Shown here: one piece after another, positions 47,388-59,479 of the stretch | How positions within the stretch are numbered: the stretch's first letter is position 1 | Layout: the number at the start of each line of letters is the position of its first letter | Source of the DNA: Megaleporinus macrocephalus | Taxonomy: Eukaryota; Chordata; Actinopteri; Characiformes; Anostomidae | DNA length: 64,000 nt | NCBI GenBank assembly: GCA_021613375.1 | Contig: CM038714.1 | Span: forward strand, 41,939,623 to 42,003,622 | Direction of reading: 5' to 3' | The notes under the pieces: generated by a model | Database searches by the model: none | Told to the model about the DNA's origin: nothing | Seen by the model: the letters and a program-made list of their open reading frames with translations, nothing else | Made by a program: the position numbers and the translations under genes

Positions 47388-47958
47388 TAGCGATGGGCAA
47401 ATGATACCGATGCTTCGGAACTTGTGTCGAGAAATCCAGAAAGCCGTTTATGAAGCGTGTATCGAAGCTTGCTTGGTTAAGGGCGAGTGACATCACTGAT
47501 GACGCCTGAAGCCTCGCCGGCTTAGGACATGGTTTGAGTATTGGCGTGATTTATTGTTTCTTAATAAAAATTAAAGTCACCATCACCCCACAGTCACTGT
47601 CCCATCTCTTAAAACCAATGAAACAGTTTTAACATCAATATCTCACATCCTACTGGATTTATTTACTGACTAAAATCATACTGGCAGTTTTTTTATTAAC
47701 AGATCTCTATTACCCTCACAACCAAACACAGATCAGATGAACAAATGAATGAACCACAGAAAATAAAAATTACGGTGTTTTATGTATATACTTGTTTCCA
47801 TGCTGACAACGTTGCAAGAGGCCATCACAAATAGTTGAAATGACAATAAAAGTTTGGCCAGCAGGGGTGTTCATGTGCACATGTAGCTTCCAGTAATTAA
47901 CCTTTTTTTGAACCATCTGGAGGAAAACGCTTCCAGAGGCTTCATCTGGCCATCAGTA
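47388..47958. mobile_element. hAT-type non-autonomous element
   Basis: Starts TAGCGATGGGC and ends GGCCATCAGTA (inverse TACTGATGGCC). A perfect 8-bp duplication CTACAAAG lies at 47380-47387 and 47959-47966, the length expected for hAT elements. Subterminal GAAGCTTG/GAAGCG/GGAAGC words occur in both flanks. No transposase. Length 571 bp. Confidence 0.85.
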
Positions 47959-47999
47959 CTACAAAGGTAAATTCAGTACAATGATAACATCATGGCATT

Positions 48000-49420
48000 T
48001 AGAAAAAGAACAGTTTAAGAAATTACCATTATAAATAAAATGCCTTTAAGCCAGTTTTAAAAGAAGGCAGTTGCCATGGAACCCTCAAAATATCAAGAAA
48101 GGCATTTAAAAGACAAGAAGCAGTCGCACAAATGGCATGATGTTTAGAGGTAGACATTAATTTGGAACTGGAGTTACAGGGTACAACAAATTGCTTGAAA
48201 TAATCCAGTGTTTTTCCATGAAAGCACTTAAAAAAGGGAGTTGTGTTTTATAGCTAATGAGTAGTCATAAATCAGTATAGTTCTGTGCAATATTTTAAAA
48301 TGAGACAGACTTATAAAAGAATTATACAGAATTATAAAAATGTGATATCTGTGTAATGTTTCTTTACCTTCAGGAGTGTCCTGGCTGCACAATTGTGAAT
48401 ATATTTGAGCTCCCTTGGCTGATACTTAAGTAATAGGTTCATTACAATAATCAAGGCTCAATAAAACAAAGTGAGAGTCAAAGCTGATTTGAAACCAGTT
48501 TTGAAACTATACTAAAAATTAGAATGTTTTGGCCAGAAATGTGAAGATTGTTCCCACCAAAATAGTTTCAATATTTGGTTACAAGAATATTTCATTCCTG
48601 AAAGCCTTAGTCTCCTTCAAACAGGTACTACGTTTGGATATGCATATAGAAGGAGTAGAAACCTTTATATACAGTATCATCAGCGTAATACTGAAGTAAC
48701 AAGCAATGCCGAGTGGTGATCTCTCCAATGGGAAGCATATAAACAGTCAAAATAATGGGGCCAAGGGCCGATCCCTGTGGTACTCCAGAGGATATAGAGT
48801 ATGTTCAAGACATAAAACCTAGCAAGCAGACAAGACTGGAGCCAGCCCGAGGCATTCTTAGAAAGCCCAACAGTGCCCTGTAGGTGCTTAAGAAGCATGT
48901 CATGACCCACTGTAATGAATGCGGACCTCAGGTCCAGTAGGATCAATAGGTCAGGAAAAACAGAATCAGCTACCATCAAAAGGTCACTCTCAGAAGGAAT
49001 GTTTCACTACTGTGGGAGACACTGTGGAATGGAATTCTTCATAGGGGTAGTTATGATCGAGCCACTACATTCTCTAGCACCTTTTGATAAAAAGGGCAAT
49101 TTGGAGGCCTGTAATTAGATAAAACATCAGGCTCCAGTGTAGGCCTTTTGAGCAGAGTGGGGAAATGGCAGTTTTATAAGGAACACTCCCAGTTTGAAGG
49201 GAACAATTTACAACCCATGTTATCAAGGGGCTAAGACTAGGCCTACATAATGGGCTTAGGGTCTAGAGCGCACGTAGAGGGCTTCATTTTCATAACGATT
49301 TTCTTTAAAATCCCAAATGCTGAGCAGCAACAGAGGCTGGCCTTTTTCACAGCAGTTGGGAAAGTCTGTACTGGCTGTAATTGGTCAGGCACACAGTCTG
49401 GCATTCTTTGCTACTGAGAG
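48000..49420 (+). repeat. Large dispersed teleost repeat, segment 1
   Basis: CATTACAATAATCAAGGCTC, CAGTATCATCAGCGTAATAC, GGGGCCAAGGGCCGATCCCT and GTGGTACTCCAGAGG occur in the order of a high-copy fish repeat that I recall as noncoding sequence of a retroelement. Its class I cannot name with confidence. A related upstream segment is at 61190-62440. A 99-codon minus frame near 48680-48979 is antisense to it. Confidence 0.5.
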
Positions 49421-50725
49421 CTTGAATGTGAATTTACTGTTTGAACAGATTTAGTGCGTATACAACTCTATCCTGTGAGATACAAAAGTTGGAGTAGAAA
49501 TATTCCAGCGCTTAGTTTAGAGTCCACATATTGTCATATTCTGGTTTACGTTGGCAATTTCATTGCGAGCATGTTGAGCAGGAGTGTAGCATTGCTCAGC
49601 CACCAGAACTCCACATGTAGAAAATCCAGGTAAATATCTCTAACATAAGAAATACACTCCTGCACAGTGGAAACCCATACTGTGAGCCATACTCAGATCA
49701 TTTATGCATATAATGGACATCATGTTCACCAGGGCTAAGCAGAAAAGGACCATAGGGATTTTTACCAGTATAAAGCCTGTCATGTTATGAGGGATGTTAA
49801 TGGGTAACTTGCACATCTGTGAAAGCACCATTAATGGCAAACACAAGTGCTGCATCTAGATTATTTCTTTTTTTAGAGATGTTAATGCTTCTTTTAACAG
49901 GGCAACTGTTGTCAGTTGAATACAGATCAAACAGAATTTACTAAGCAATTTTATTCATTTAGAATTTGCTGCGTTAGTTAATCTTATAAATATATATGTG
50001 GTTTCCACTATAAAAGCCGCAGGGGTTTCAAGATAGTTTATGGTTTAGCAGATCATTCTCTAGCCCTAAGCCTTGGAGATATCGATCTGGCCTGACAGGT
50101 CAAGGCTGGTAGGCCTATGGACTTAAAATACAGCGTGTTTGCTAGGTTGAAGTTAGACCATGTTCAGACCAGACCAGAGTTGAGCGCTCCCAGAACATCT
50201 AATCTGCAGTACCCTAAAAATTCAAATTTATACTCTGAACTGATCTCCCTTTTCATTCTGACGGCAAGAAAGAAGTGTGCATGTATATATGCAGCTTGTC
50301 TTTGCTGCAGGTGCATCTGGTGGCTGGATTGCAGTTATTTGTCTGTTATGTGACTTTTTAGTATAAATGATGGTCACAGGGCATTATCCTCTTCAGTGGG
50401 ACTGATGGCAGGTAGCCACTAAAGTGACTTACTATCAAACTCTTGAGATACAATTTGGTATTACAGGATAGGATACACTTTTGTTGATATCTCTGTAACA
50501 TGATATATAGACATCACACTGTCAAACATCTTATTCTTTCTTTTTGTTGAGTGTTTTAAACTAAGAATCCTACAAATTGCACCTTTTTAAATTTTCCTAA
50601 AAAGAGCTAAGTGTAGTGCTAAAATGCTTCTGTTCAAAAAGCACTGGTCCATAAATATGAAAATATTGAAAGTGCCTTGCTTGTGATTCTCCTGCTGTAC
50701 CTGTGGTGGTGTTGAGGCTAAATTA
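49421..50725. other. Unassigned; possible continuation of the dispersed repeat
   Basis: GAACTGATCTCCCTTTTCAT and TCTGACGGCAA near 50237-50265 parallel GAACTGGTGTCCCTCTTCAT / TCTGACAGCAA near 62221-62250, so at least part of this stretch belongs to the same repeat family. No gene is seen. Confidence 0.35.
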
Positions 50726-50729
50726 GACA

Positions 50730-51410
50730 AATGAACCCATTTGAAAGCAGCGAATACACTGTTATGCTTTTAAAGAACTTGCCAGCAGCTAAACAGTCCC
50801 AGTTGGTCAAACACAGATCACAGACATCATCTAGAGAGAACACAGCATTGTGTGGTTTATTGTTTGCTTTACTCATTGCTGTTTGGTTCAATCCTGATTT
50901 CATTTGTCGAGCCAAATGGATAATTGTAATGCATTCTCATGATTGTTCCCACTGAATGAATCCGTTGGACAGTCACGGTACACCGAAAGCAGAACAATAG
51001 AGATGCAGCAAGTGACTGGACTACCTGCCGTTCACTTGGAGCTCCATGCTTTCCTGTTTGCATACTCAGAGACAAACCTCATAGAACATTTACCTACATG
51101 AGCTGTGAAAGGACGAACAGGCCACCGGGTGCAATTAATTGTGGTCCACTCATTCATTCAGTCAGTTAAAGGTCCATTTTATTAATGAATGATCTGATCT
51201 TCCGAGCTTTTAGAGATTGCACAGCTGGATCCAACTGACGTCCAGCTGCAGAAAAATAACATAACAAAAGGCAAAGTGGACGGCTAGTGAGCTGCGCTCA
51301 TAAGGTCTGTTGATTCTCCACATGCGTATGCGATCAATTTATTCATCACAGCAGGGCGCTTCCTTCCGAAATAAGCGAAAAGCCTGTGGGAGAGGGAGAG
51401 ATGGAAAAGA
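50730..51410. promoter_or_regulatory. Candidate conserved noncoding element
   Basis: Long repeat-free block of balanced composition. Cores include GGATAATTGTAATGCATTCT near 50917, GGGTGCAATTAATTGTGGTC near 51128, TTTATTAATGAATGATCTGA near 51178 and GCGATCAATTTATTCATCAC near 51329. Open frames on both strands are short and overlapping. Confidence 0.35.
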
Positions 51411-51499
51411 GAGCAAATAACAGTTACTTGCTTTTTGAAGTTAATTGGATGCATTGAGGAGACGTAGACAAACTAACAGAGAGTGCAAACATGACAATC

Positions 51500-52470
51500 T
51501 TCTGTGTGTGTTGTTAGTGTGTGAAAGGACAAGCATGTTCATGCTGCATTTTAAGTGATGCAAAATTAATTGAAAACACAAAAATCACTCTAATCAGTTT
51601 TACCTTAAAAATAAATATTACTTTAATATTGTTATTATTCAGTTTACTTACGATTGGAAATATATTTGATTCATTTTGGACCTCTTTGTTGCGTCACCTT
51701 TTCTCTTAATACCACTTTATCATTTAGGAACATGATCTTATAGCCCAATAGTTACAAGCTGTAGTGCATCTGTTACTCTGAATGTTTAATTAGACCTCTT
51801 ATTATTATTATTAATATTTGGGTGGTGGTTCATTGTCAGCACTGCAGCGACACTGATGGCAATTGTGTGTTAGTGTTGTTGTTAGTGTGTGAAATGGCAA
51901 ACGTGAAAATGTGTGTGTTGGCACAAAATTTAGAGAAAAAGAAAATATCACTTGAGTTATATCAGCTGAATCAGTTTTACCTTAACAATATTAAAGTAAT
52001 TCATTTTTATCGTTCAGTTTACTTATGTTTAGAAATTCCTGCTTCTTTACAATATATTTGATTCATTTCGATTTAGAACCTCTTTGTTGCATCACCTTTC
52101 CTCTTAACACCACTTTATTATTAAGGGACAGCATCTTATAGCCCAATAGTTACAGACTATAGTGCATCTGTTACTCTGAATGCTTCATTAGACCTCTATT
52201 ATTGTATTATTTGGGAGGTGGATCATAGCAGCACTGCAGTTACACTGATGACAGTTGTGTGTTAGTGTTTAAGAGGACAAACATATTTTTTTTGTTGCAT
52301 ATATCAGTTAAATCAATTTTACCTTTACTTATATACCTTTAATTATATTGTTATCGTTGATCAGTTTACTCACGTTTAGAAATTCCTGCATTATTACAAT
52401 ATATTTGATTCCTTTTGGACCACTTTGTTGCATCACCTTTCCTCTTAACACCACTTCATTATAATTTTTG
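51500..52470. repeat. Three-unit tandem repeat (about 340-400 bp units)
   Basis: TTGTTGC(G/A)TCACCTTT(T/C)CTC recurs near 51688, 52085 and 52427. TTATAGCCCAATAGTTACA recurs near 51739 and 52137. The first two units are about 398 bp apart and the next about 342 bp. Each contains a piece like family C (ATTTGGG(T/A)GGTGG, CAGCACTGCAG). Confidence 0.85.
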
Positions 52471-53175
52471 AATGAAAAATCCCAACTGATCCCAATTTGA
52501 AAGCAAAATGTTGGGACATTATTTGGTTTAAGCAGTCTTCAACTAGGGGCCTTTGTTGTTGTATATTGTGCTTCATAATGTGCCACATGTCTCCACACTC
52601 TTTAATTATGCAGTCAAGTTTGGGTTTGAAAAAAACATGATGGGTGAGGGTGGCATAAGCGGAAATCATGCTCTTGGCAGAGCGTTCCACTCAACGTCGC
52701 AGTCGTTTTCTGATACTTTTTTTCTCTGAAAACAGTAACTGATTTAACTGCTGTCATCTGTCTACAGCAGGGGTATTTAATTAGAACTCAGTAAGGTCCA
52801 GTTAGAGAAGATACCCTCAGGCCAAGGTCCAGACCATCATCATTTCTAACTTGTGTTCTGATTCAGTGCTGTATCCTGTATAGAGAAGTAGCCTAGTATC
52901 AGCATCTTATACCATCATTTTCATCACTTTAAGTAAAAACAAGGGCTACTTTTGAAAAAAAAGTGTATCATGAAATGCTTATTTATTCAAATAAATAAAT
53001 AAAAAGTAAATAAAATGTTCAGTCTTGTTAACTGAGTTTTACATCATAACAGTTTATCTCCCTCTTGTTTATCTCCACACTTTCTCTTGTTTAGTGAGAG
53101 AAGTGAGCCCTTGGTTGTCCAGCCAGGACTTTAAATCTGGGCTGAAACTGTGTTAGGACAATGCTCACACATATG
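52471..53175. other. Unassigned; possible transposon debris
   Basis: An 81-codon minus-strand frame (52445-52690) includes CIIKECGDMWHIMKHNIQQQ. I do not recognise it. TACAGCAGGGGTATTTAATT near 52765 looks like the end of a hAT-like dispersed repeat. Confidence 0.25.
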
Positions 53176-53179
53176 AGAT

Positions 53180-53370
53180 ATCCAGGCTGTTCTGTGTGGA
53201 GTGTGTATGTTCTCCCCATGCTTGAGTGGGTTTCCTCCGGGTACTCTGGTTTTCTCCCACAGTCCAAACTCCCACAGTCACACTAAACTGCCCGTAGGTG
53301 TGAGTGTGTGCGTAAGTGTGTGTTGGACATGTGATGGACTGGCAACCTGTCCATGGTGTTCCCTGCCAAT
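53180..53370 (+). repeat. Dispersed fish repeat (GTTCTCCCC...TTTCCTCCGGG type)
   Basis: TATGTTCTCCCCATGCTTGA, GTGGGTTTCCTCCGGGTACT, TTTTCTCCCACAGTCCAAAC, AACTGCCCGTAGGTGTGAGT and GATGGACTGGCAACCTGTCC appear in the order of a very common fish interspersed repeat. Short open frames in it are not genes. Confidence 0.75.
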
Positions 53371-54084
53371 AGATTATCAGTTTGGGTCCGCATTGGACAT
53401 CATCTCCTATTAGTGACCTCTGGTCTACAGCAAACATTTGAACGCGGGATCAGTTCTCATGCATTTACACCACTAGGCTGCAATAGTTATAAAATAGAAC
53501 TATAAATGAGAAGTCACATTCCTGTTATTATATATCTAGACACATCTCTGTCACAATACAGCTTTGTTACTTTTCAATGTTGGGTAATTAAGCAAACTAG
53601 CTTGCAAGCTATGTAACAATAGGCTAGCATTATCAAGGTTCAATATTTTTCCAAGTTTGCTCAATTAATGAATTTCACAATTTGTACTTTACTCATCCAC
53701 CCCAGCAAGTTTGTCCTCCATTGCCAGACAGAGGGGGGGATAACACTTATTAGTCAAGTAGCAATCTCTCGAAGTAAGTAATGCTATGCATTTTTCATCC
53801 CTACGTGATATTTGGGAAATGAACCCAATGCTGTGATTGGTTGAACTCCTCTCTTTTTGATTTGTTGGAAGGTTTCTTGTTGTTAATGAGAGAAACCAGT
53901 CCTATTTTTATTTACATTTTTGCCTATATTTCAGTTCTTACTGCAGCAAACATAATTTGCTTACTTTCAAGTTTACAGTTCTCATTTCGCTTAAGTGCTT
54001 TTTAGTGTTGTTATTGTTGTTTTGGGTTTGTTTTGTATTTCAGTCCAAAATCCAAAACTCTTAGGACATTTTAGAGAATGCATA

Positions 54085-54440
54085 GTATTAAGCACTGTAT
54101 TGAGCACTGAACACTTTATTAGGAATTCTTGTATGCATTCTATCAGCTTCACTTACCATATAGCAGCATGTTATTGCTCAAAAGATACAGGCTGTAGTCC
54201 CTCTGTTTCTCTCAATACTTTATTATTATTGCAATTATTATTATTATTATCATTATAACTGTATTATTTGGATGGTGGATTATTCTCAGCAATGCAGAGA
54301 CACTGGTGGTGGTTGTGTTACCGTGTGTGTTGTGTTGGTATGTCATTGTCACTATTGGAGGCTACCAACCCAAAATATTTAGCCATCGATGTCCTGCATG
54401 CAGTGTCCGGTGAACGATGAAGGACTAAGACAAACACAAA
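54085..54440. repeat. Dispersed repeat family C, copy 2
   Basis: Ordered phrases GGCTGTAGTCCCTCTGTTTC, TTATTTGGATGGTGGATTAT, CTCAGCAATGCAGAGACACT and GTGTGTGTTGTGTTGGTATG match the family C copy at 58690-59040. An ATT trinucleotide run is embedded at 54219-54250. Confidence 0.65.
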
Positions 54441-54900
54441 CTGTAAGTGTATATAAATATATGAATGCAGAATCAGATCTCTTGAATATAATAGAATACA
54501 GAATTTAAATTAAATGTAAATTTAATTTATTGTTTATACAGAATCCGGTTGACTTTTAAGCAATTTATTGATGAACAAAACCGGAATGAACAGAGAGAAC
54601 AACAAACACGGAAGCGAAGTCAGGATGGCATCACAGAAAAAGCCTTGCATTTTCATTACACCAAAGGGCAACATGAAAAGAGTTGACAGCTGGCCTGGTA
54701 CTGCTCTCCACAGCCACACAGAGATGGAGCTAAGATTAGTAAATGTCTGATAAATCTGCAGTGTCAGTGTCTCTGTACCTACAGCAACGGCAAGGAGGGC
54801 AGCAGTCAGTTTGCTTTCACACCAGTGAATTATAGTGACCATTAGTCTTGCTAGATTTTCTTAAAGTAATCTTCTGCATGTTTTCCGCACAGAAAAAGAA
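54441..54900. other. No gene recognised
   Basis: Short overlapping frames on both strands between 54534 and 54842, with no domain or splice context recognised. Confidence 0.35.
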
Positions 54901-54904
54901 GTTA

Positions 54905-55300
54905 GCAGTCATGAGCCTATCAGTGGAACTGTTTTGGAGCATTTCTATTGGTCTGTTGATCAAGATTGTTTTATGTTGTATTCAAGTAATGTAGAAATGT
55001 CTACATTATCTATAAGGTAGGGGGACGTCATATAATGGCCCATTAATAGAAGTACAAGTATCTGAAAAATGACAGATCTACAGTAGAGTACAAAACCAAA
55101 AATTTTTAGTGCAAGTCAATGGAACCAGATTTTTTTTTCAAGCTATTTTTGAGCATTTTCATTGATCCGTTCACCACCCAACATAAACAGCAGCTGATGT
55201 ATGATGTAGAAAAATATAAAACAGACAAAAATGGAGATATATAAATTTTTCTTTGGGCTGTGATGATTTGTAAAGTAAAAAATTACTGCTGGACCAAAAT
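54905..55300. repeat. MITE family A, two adjacent copies
   Basis: TTTTGGAGCATTTCTATTGG near 54929 starts one partial body. A second copy runs from about 55065 (ACAGTAGAGTACAAAACCAA) to TTTCTTTGGGCTGTGATGAT near 55250-55270, the inverse of the family A terminus. Confidence 0.6.
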
Positions 55301-56555
55301 ACAGCATTTTGTAGATAAAAGCATGTTTATGGTTTCTTTTGAAATGAGCCTCATTTGCTCTGATGCAGATTTACATGTACTTTTAACATCTCACCAGCAG
55401 CTTCATGAGGAGAAACATGGGACGCGTGTCTAACAGAAAGGGCGTAGGAGTGGGTTTGACATTGGGACATTTGCTAATATGAATCAAAGCCCACCCTATC
55501 CCCTAAAATATTACCTATAAGCTGATTCCACTGTAGGTAAGGTAGTAAATCACTGTATGTATAGCATGTATAGAACTATATTTGTGAAATTACAGTAAAT
55601 TGCTAATAAATAAACAAAACACAATATTATCTGTATGTCTGATACTTATTAAATAAATCCAATTAAAGATCACTTTACAAACAAACAAGATACTCCACAT
55701 TACATAATACTGTTGACAGAAAACTTTTAAATTATGCATACAATGTCTGAATTATATACATATATAACCAAAAAAAAAGTTTGTATCCTCTCTCCCCAGG
55801 AGCTGAGCTTTAGGCATTTAGACCCATGGTCTATGCTAGAGAGCCAAAATATTTTCAGCCATAGCAGTCTGCAGTTTGGGACGTGGCCAGAGAGTGATGT
55901 AACTTTACATTGTGTGCTTTCTGACAAAATTTAATATAAACATTGTTTTATAATGCCCTCCCCCATCCTCCCCAGTTCCTACACCTATGTCTAACAGGGC
56001 TGAAGAAGATACATGTACATGCTGGGGTTAATTTTTTAATTTTTTTTATTTAAATTGTATAGTAATATGTTAAAACTATTTAATCATTCAACACATGAAT
56101 ACAAAAATGTCTTTCTAAAATAGATATTTTGTTAGATGTACCCAAACTTTTTGTCCTTTTTTGTATTACCCTTCTACGCATGTAGAAGTTATTTTAGGAA
56201 AATTTCTTAATGTTCTTCAACCAATTTATCTATTTGGTTATTCCTTTTCCAGAGACGCTGTGAGATGCTTTGATGGCACCTAAATCAAATTCAAAAATCT
56301 ATCTCACTGACCACCAGAAGCTTTTTACATTAAAAGCCAGACTCTTTTCTATTTCTTAGCTTGCAAGGTAAAAAAAAATATGAGGTGCATGGATTGATCA
56401 GACACAAAATGATGGTTCTTTGCGTGATACAAGAACATAGTGAGGCCGTGGCCCCTTGCTGTGACGCCAAGGGGAGTACATATATGCTGCTGCCTGCCGA
56501 TTCACATATATAGGTTGATATACAATTGTTCACCGTCAGTAACCTGGAGAAAGAT
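55301..56555. other. No gene recognised
   Basis: AT-rich with no supported features. Confidence 0.4.
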
Positions 56556-56559
56556 GAGG

Positions 56560-57060
56560 TTCTGAAGCTCCTGCCACTTCGTTTACACTATCGGCCCTTA
56601 CATTTCGGCACGCAGTGGGGCACGAAATTTGCTCTGAGCCCCTGACGTGCCTAAAAAGGATTAGTTTTCAAGAACAAATCCATACACAGAGAGAGTCTAT
56701 ACCAATCCCTGTTGATCTCTGGCTTAATTTTCTTCACTTTGCTTTCCACAGGGTCTCCAGGGTAGGGAAGGTTATTTTTTGTGCTTTTCACTCAAGAACA
56801 CTTTCGGTAAGTGTGGATAGAAAGTTATCAGATATTTAAGCTGTTGGACAAAATAAGCCTGGTCTCTGCTCCTTGCTTCTGTCGATTGGCACTGGAGAAT
56901 CAAGGCAAGTGTTAAGTGATCCAATTTCTAACATTTACAGTTCCACTGTTTTTAACTATTCAATAAAAAGAAGAGGACAGTCCAGTTTCATGTATTTTGA
57001 CCATGATAGCCGTTGTACTCAAAGAAGCTTTGGTGAAGGCCACCTGACGAAATAGCGGGT
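56560..57060. other. Repeat-poor block with an exon-like splice pair
   Basis: A strong acceptor (TTTGCTTTCCACAG at 56738-56751) and a donor (CG|GTAAGTGT at 56807) bound 55 nt (56752-56806) on the plus strand. One frame reads GLQGREGYFLCFSLKNTF. No domain. Alternative explanations are chance or noncoding conservation. Confidence 0.2.
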
Positions 57061-57194
57061 TAGCTAAATAACTAAATAACATCCAAATACTTAAATAATA
57101 AACTAACACTCTGTAAAGAATATACACACTACTACTCTTACGCCATTGTTACAACTCTTTATTTTAGTTATATGTATATTTCCACCAGTAAAAA

Positions 57195-57198
<4 letters not shown>

Positions 57199-57260
<62 letters not shown>
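57199..57260. repeat. (TA)n microsatellite
   Basis: About 31 TA dinucleotides. Confidence 0.97.
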
Positions 57261-57263
<3 letters not shown>

Positions 57264-57471
57264 GAATGGCTGTAAATAAGCAGAAATACAATAAAATGGA
57301 ACTTGAATGTCTCAGTTAGCTTGTAGAACAAAGTTTAGTTCCAGATTTCTCCTGGGCGCCCCAGTTTTTATTCAATTATTTATTCAATTCCTTCACCATA
57401 AATCTTGATATAGCTTAATGAGATACTGAGTAGTCAAAGCAGGTATTAGGTAACTGCAAATAATACTAGGT

Positions 57472-57709
57472 TGCTGTCCAATGAAAAACAAGTATCTCAA
57501 TTTTTGTCAATTTTGAGTTTTCTACATCATTTGAACAAACCAAAGGTCATTTACATTGTGTGGAAATTTCATAATGAATGGACCAATAGCAGTGCTCCAA
57601 AATAGCTTGGAATGAATTTTAGTTTCATTGACTTATATTGAAAGTAAAGTTGTTTTTGTTCTTTCCTGTAAAGTTCCAATTTTGGATACTTGTTTTTTAT
57701 TGGATAGCG
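57472..57709. mobile_element. MITE family A, best preserved copy (reverse orientation)
   Basis: TGCTGTCCAATGAAAAACAA at the left and ACTTGTTTTTTATTGGATAG at the right are inverse copies over about 24 bp. The 238-bp body in between is the reverse complement of the other copies. No open frame. Confidence 0.75.
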
Positions 57710-58019
57710 ACAATATATATAAACATAAACATATACAATGGACACAACAATTATAGAGGCTTACATTTGTTCCCTGTAGTGAATATGTTCACTTAGTTTC
57801 ACAAAACCAGTGAGCTGTGTAGCTTTGTTAAAACTTTTGTGAATAACTGTAAAACATTATGTACAAAAAAGATTGATTTAAATATAAGACAAAGTATTTT
57901 AGAAATTATATGGTCTTATATGTACTTTCTAGGTCGAATGCACAGGAGCTCAGTTCCAAGCTCCAACTCCCCAACTCCAGACTGCTCTGATCCACTACGT
58001 TTGATTTAAAATTGCATTA

Positions 58020-58380
58020 ATTATCTTTTGGGTCTGTTCCTCTAATGTTACCTGCAGGGGGTCATGCGTACATACTCAGACAGGCTGAGATAATTGTGGT
58101 GACTCAAGAAGACTTCATCACCTCAAATGCTGCCTCTCATCTTCAGGCCACTCGAAGTGATTATTATTACAGACATTTAGCTCATTATGATGTGCGTCAT
58201 ATCTCAGTGGGACCCACAGTGAAGATAAAGCTCTCAGCGCACTGTGCTCAGTGTTTGGGTACAGCAGTGTAAAAAACCAGTGGAGGACGTCTGGTACACT
58301 CACTCAAACTGAGGTAGAGGGAAAGAAGCTCAATGCTGCCCTCTATTGATGGAGATATGCAATTTTCATTCATCAGAATT
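58020..58380. promoter_or_regulatory. Candidate conserved noncoding element
   Basis: Repeat-free block with GGCTGAGATAATTGTGGTGA near 58083, GTGATTATTATTACAGACAT near 58157 and GCTCATTATGATGTGCGTCA near 58180. It contains overlapping open frames on both strands, with no clear coding signal. Confidence 0.3.
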
Positions 58381-58689
58381 CAAGTGCATTGGTCATTTAT
58401 TTTTACATAAAATAATATCAGCCTAGCATGGAGAAAATGAAAGAAAACAGCCCCCGAGGATTCAGATTGAAAGGAGAACCAAATTGCATTTCCACAATAA
58501 CAGTGTATGTTGACATGCAGATAAAACTGAAAGAGCAGAAAAGCTTGTAGTTTAGTGCACTACAAGGCTTAATGTGTTTTTAGAGTAGCCACAGGCTCTT
58601 TATTTCTTTATTTTTCCATTAGGTACAACCACTCTTTACTTTACTAGTACCCCCTACCTTCCACCTCCACTCACTGGCCACTTGATAAG

Positions 58690-59040
58690 ATCCTTATACA
58701 CCACCGTCCACTTCATTAGGTACACCTCTTAGTAGCTACAAATATTAACCATTATATCAGCTCCACTTTCCAAATAGGAGCATTCTGTAGTTCTACAATT
58801 ACAGACTTCAGTCCATCTATTTCTGTACATACTTTGTTAGCCCCCTTTTACCCTGTTCATCAATGTTCAGGACACCCACCACAAAGCAGATATTATTTGC
58901 AAGGAGGATCATTCATGGCACTGCCGTGACAATGACATGTTGGAGTGTTAGTGTGTGTTGTTATCAGACAGAGTGTTTAAACACCTCAGTGTCACTACTG
59001 GACTGAGAATAGTCCACCAACCAGAATCTGGTCAGTAGTT
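58690..59040. repeat. Dispersed repeat family C, copy 3
   Basis: CCACTTCATTAGGTACACCT, GTAGTTCTACAATTACAGAC, TTTGTTAGCCCCCTTTTACC, ACAATGACATGTTGGAGTGT and GAATAGTCCACCAACCAGAA in that order. Copy 1 at 18221 shares the last block. Confidence 0.75.
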
Positions 59041-59479
59041 CAAATACTAGGAACGTTGGAAAAATGTGGACATTATCATTCATTTGCATTCAACTGTTTA
59101 TTTATTTACTTTTTTTCTTTTTTTTTTTTTCTTTTAGCAGTTCATCGAGTTACTAAATGGGACACATTCAGTGCTTTCTCTGAGGTTGTGCTCACACTCA
59201 CTTTTCAGTTTTCCTGAAGATTATATGTTTAACAATATCTTATGTGTTGCTGATGTTTGCTAGCACCTCAAAACAATTGACAAATGTTGCTGTACCTTTA
59301 TTCTTCTCAGTGAATCCAAGATGTTTGTTGTTGTTTGTTTCTGGCCCATCAATAACACCACTTGGAATTTGGTACTGGATCTCTGTATACCTGTGTTTAC
59401 AGTGGAGTTGGTTTGGTGGGATGTTTACTGTTAAAATAGACTAATAATTGGTGTCCAGATAATATTGTGTTCATGGATT

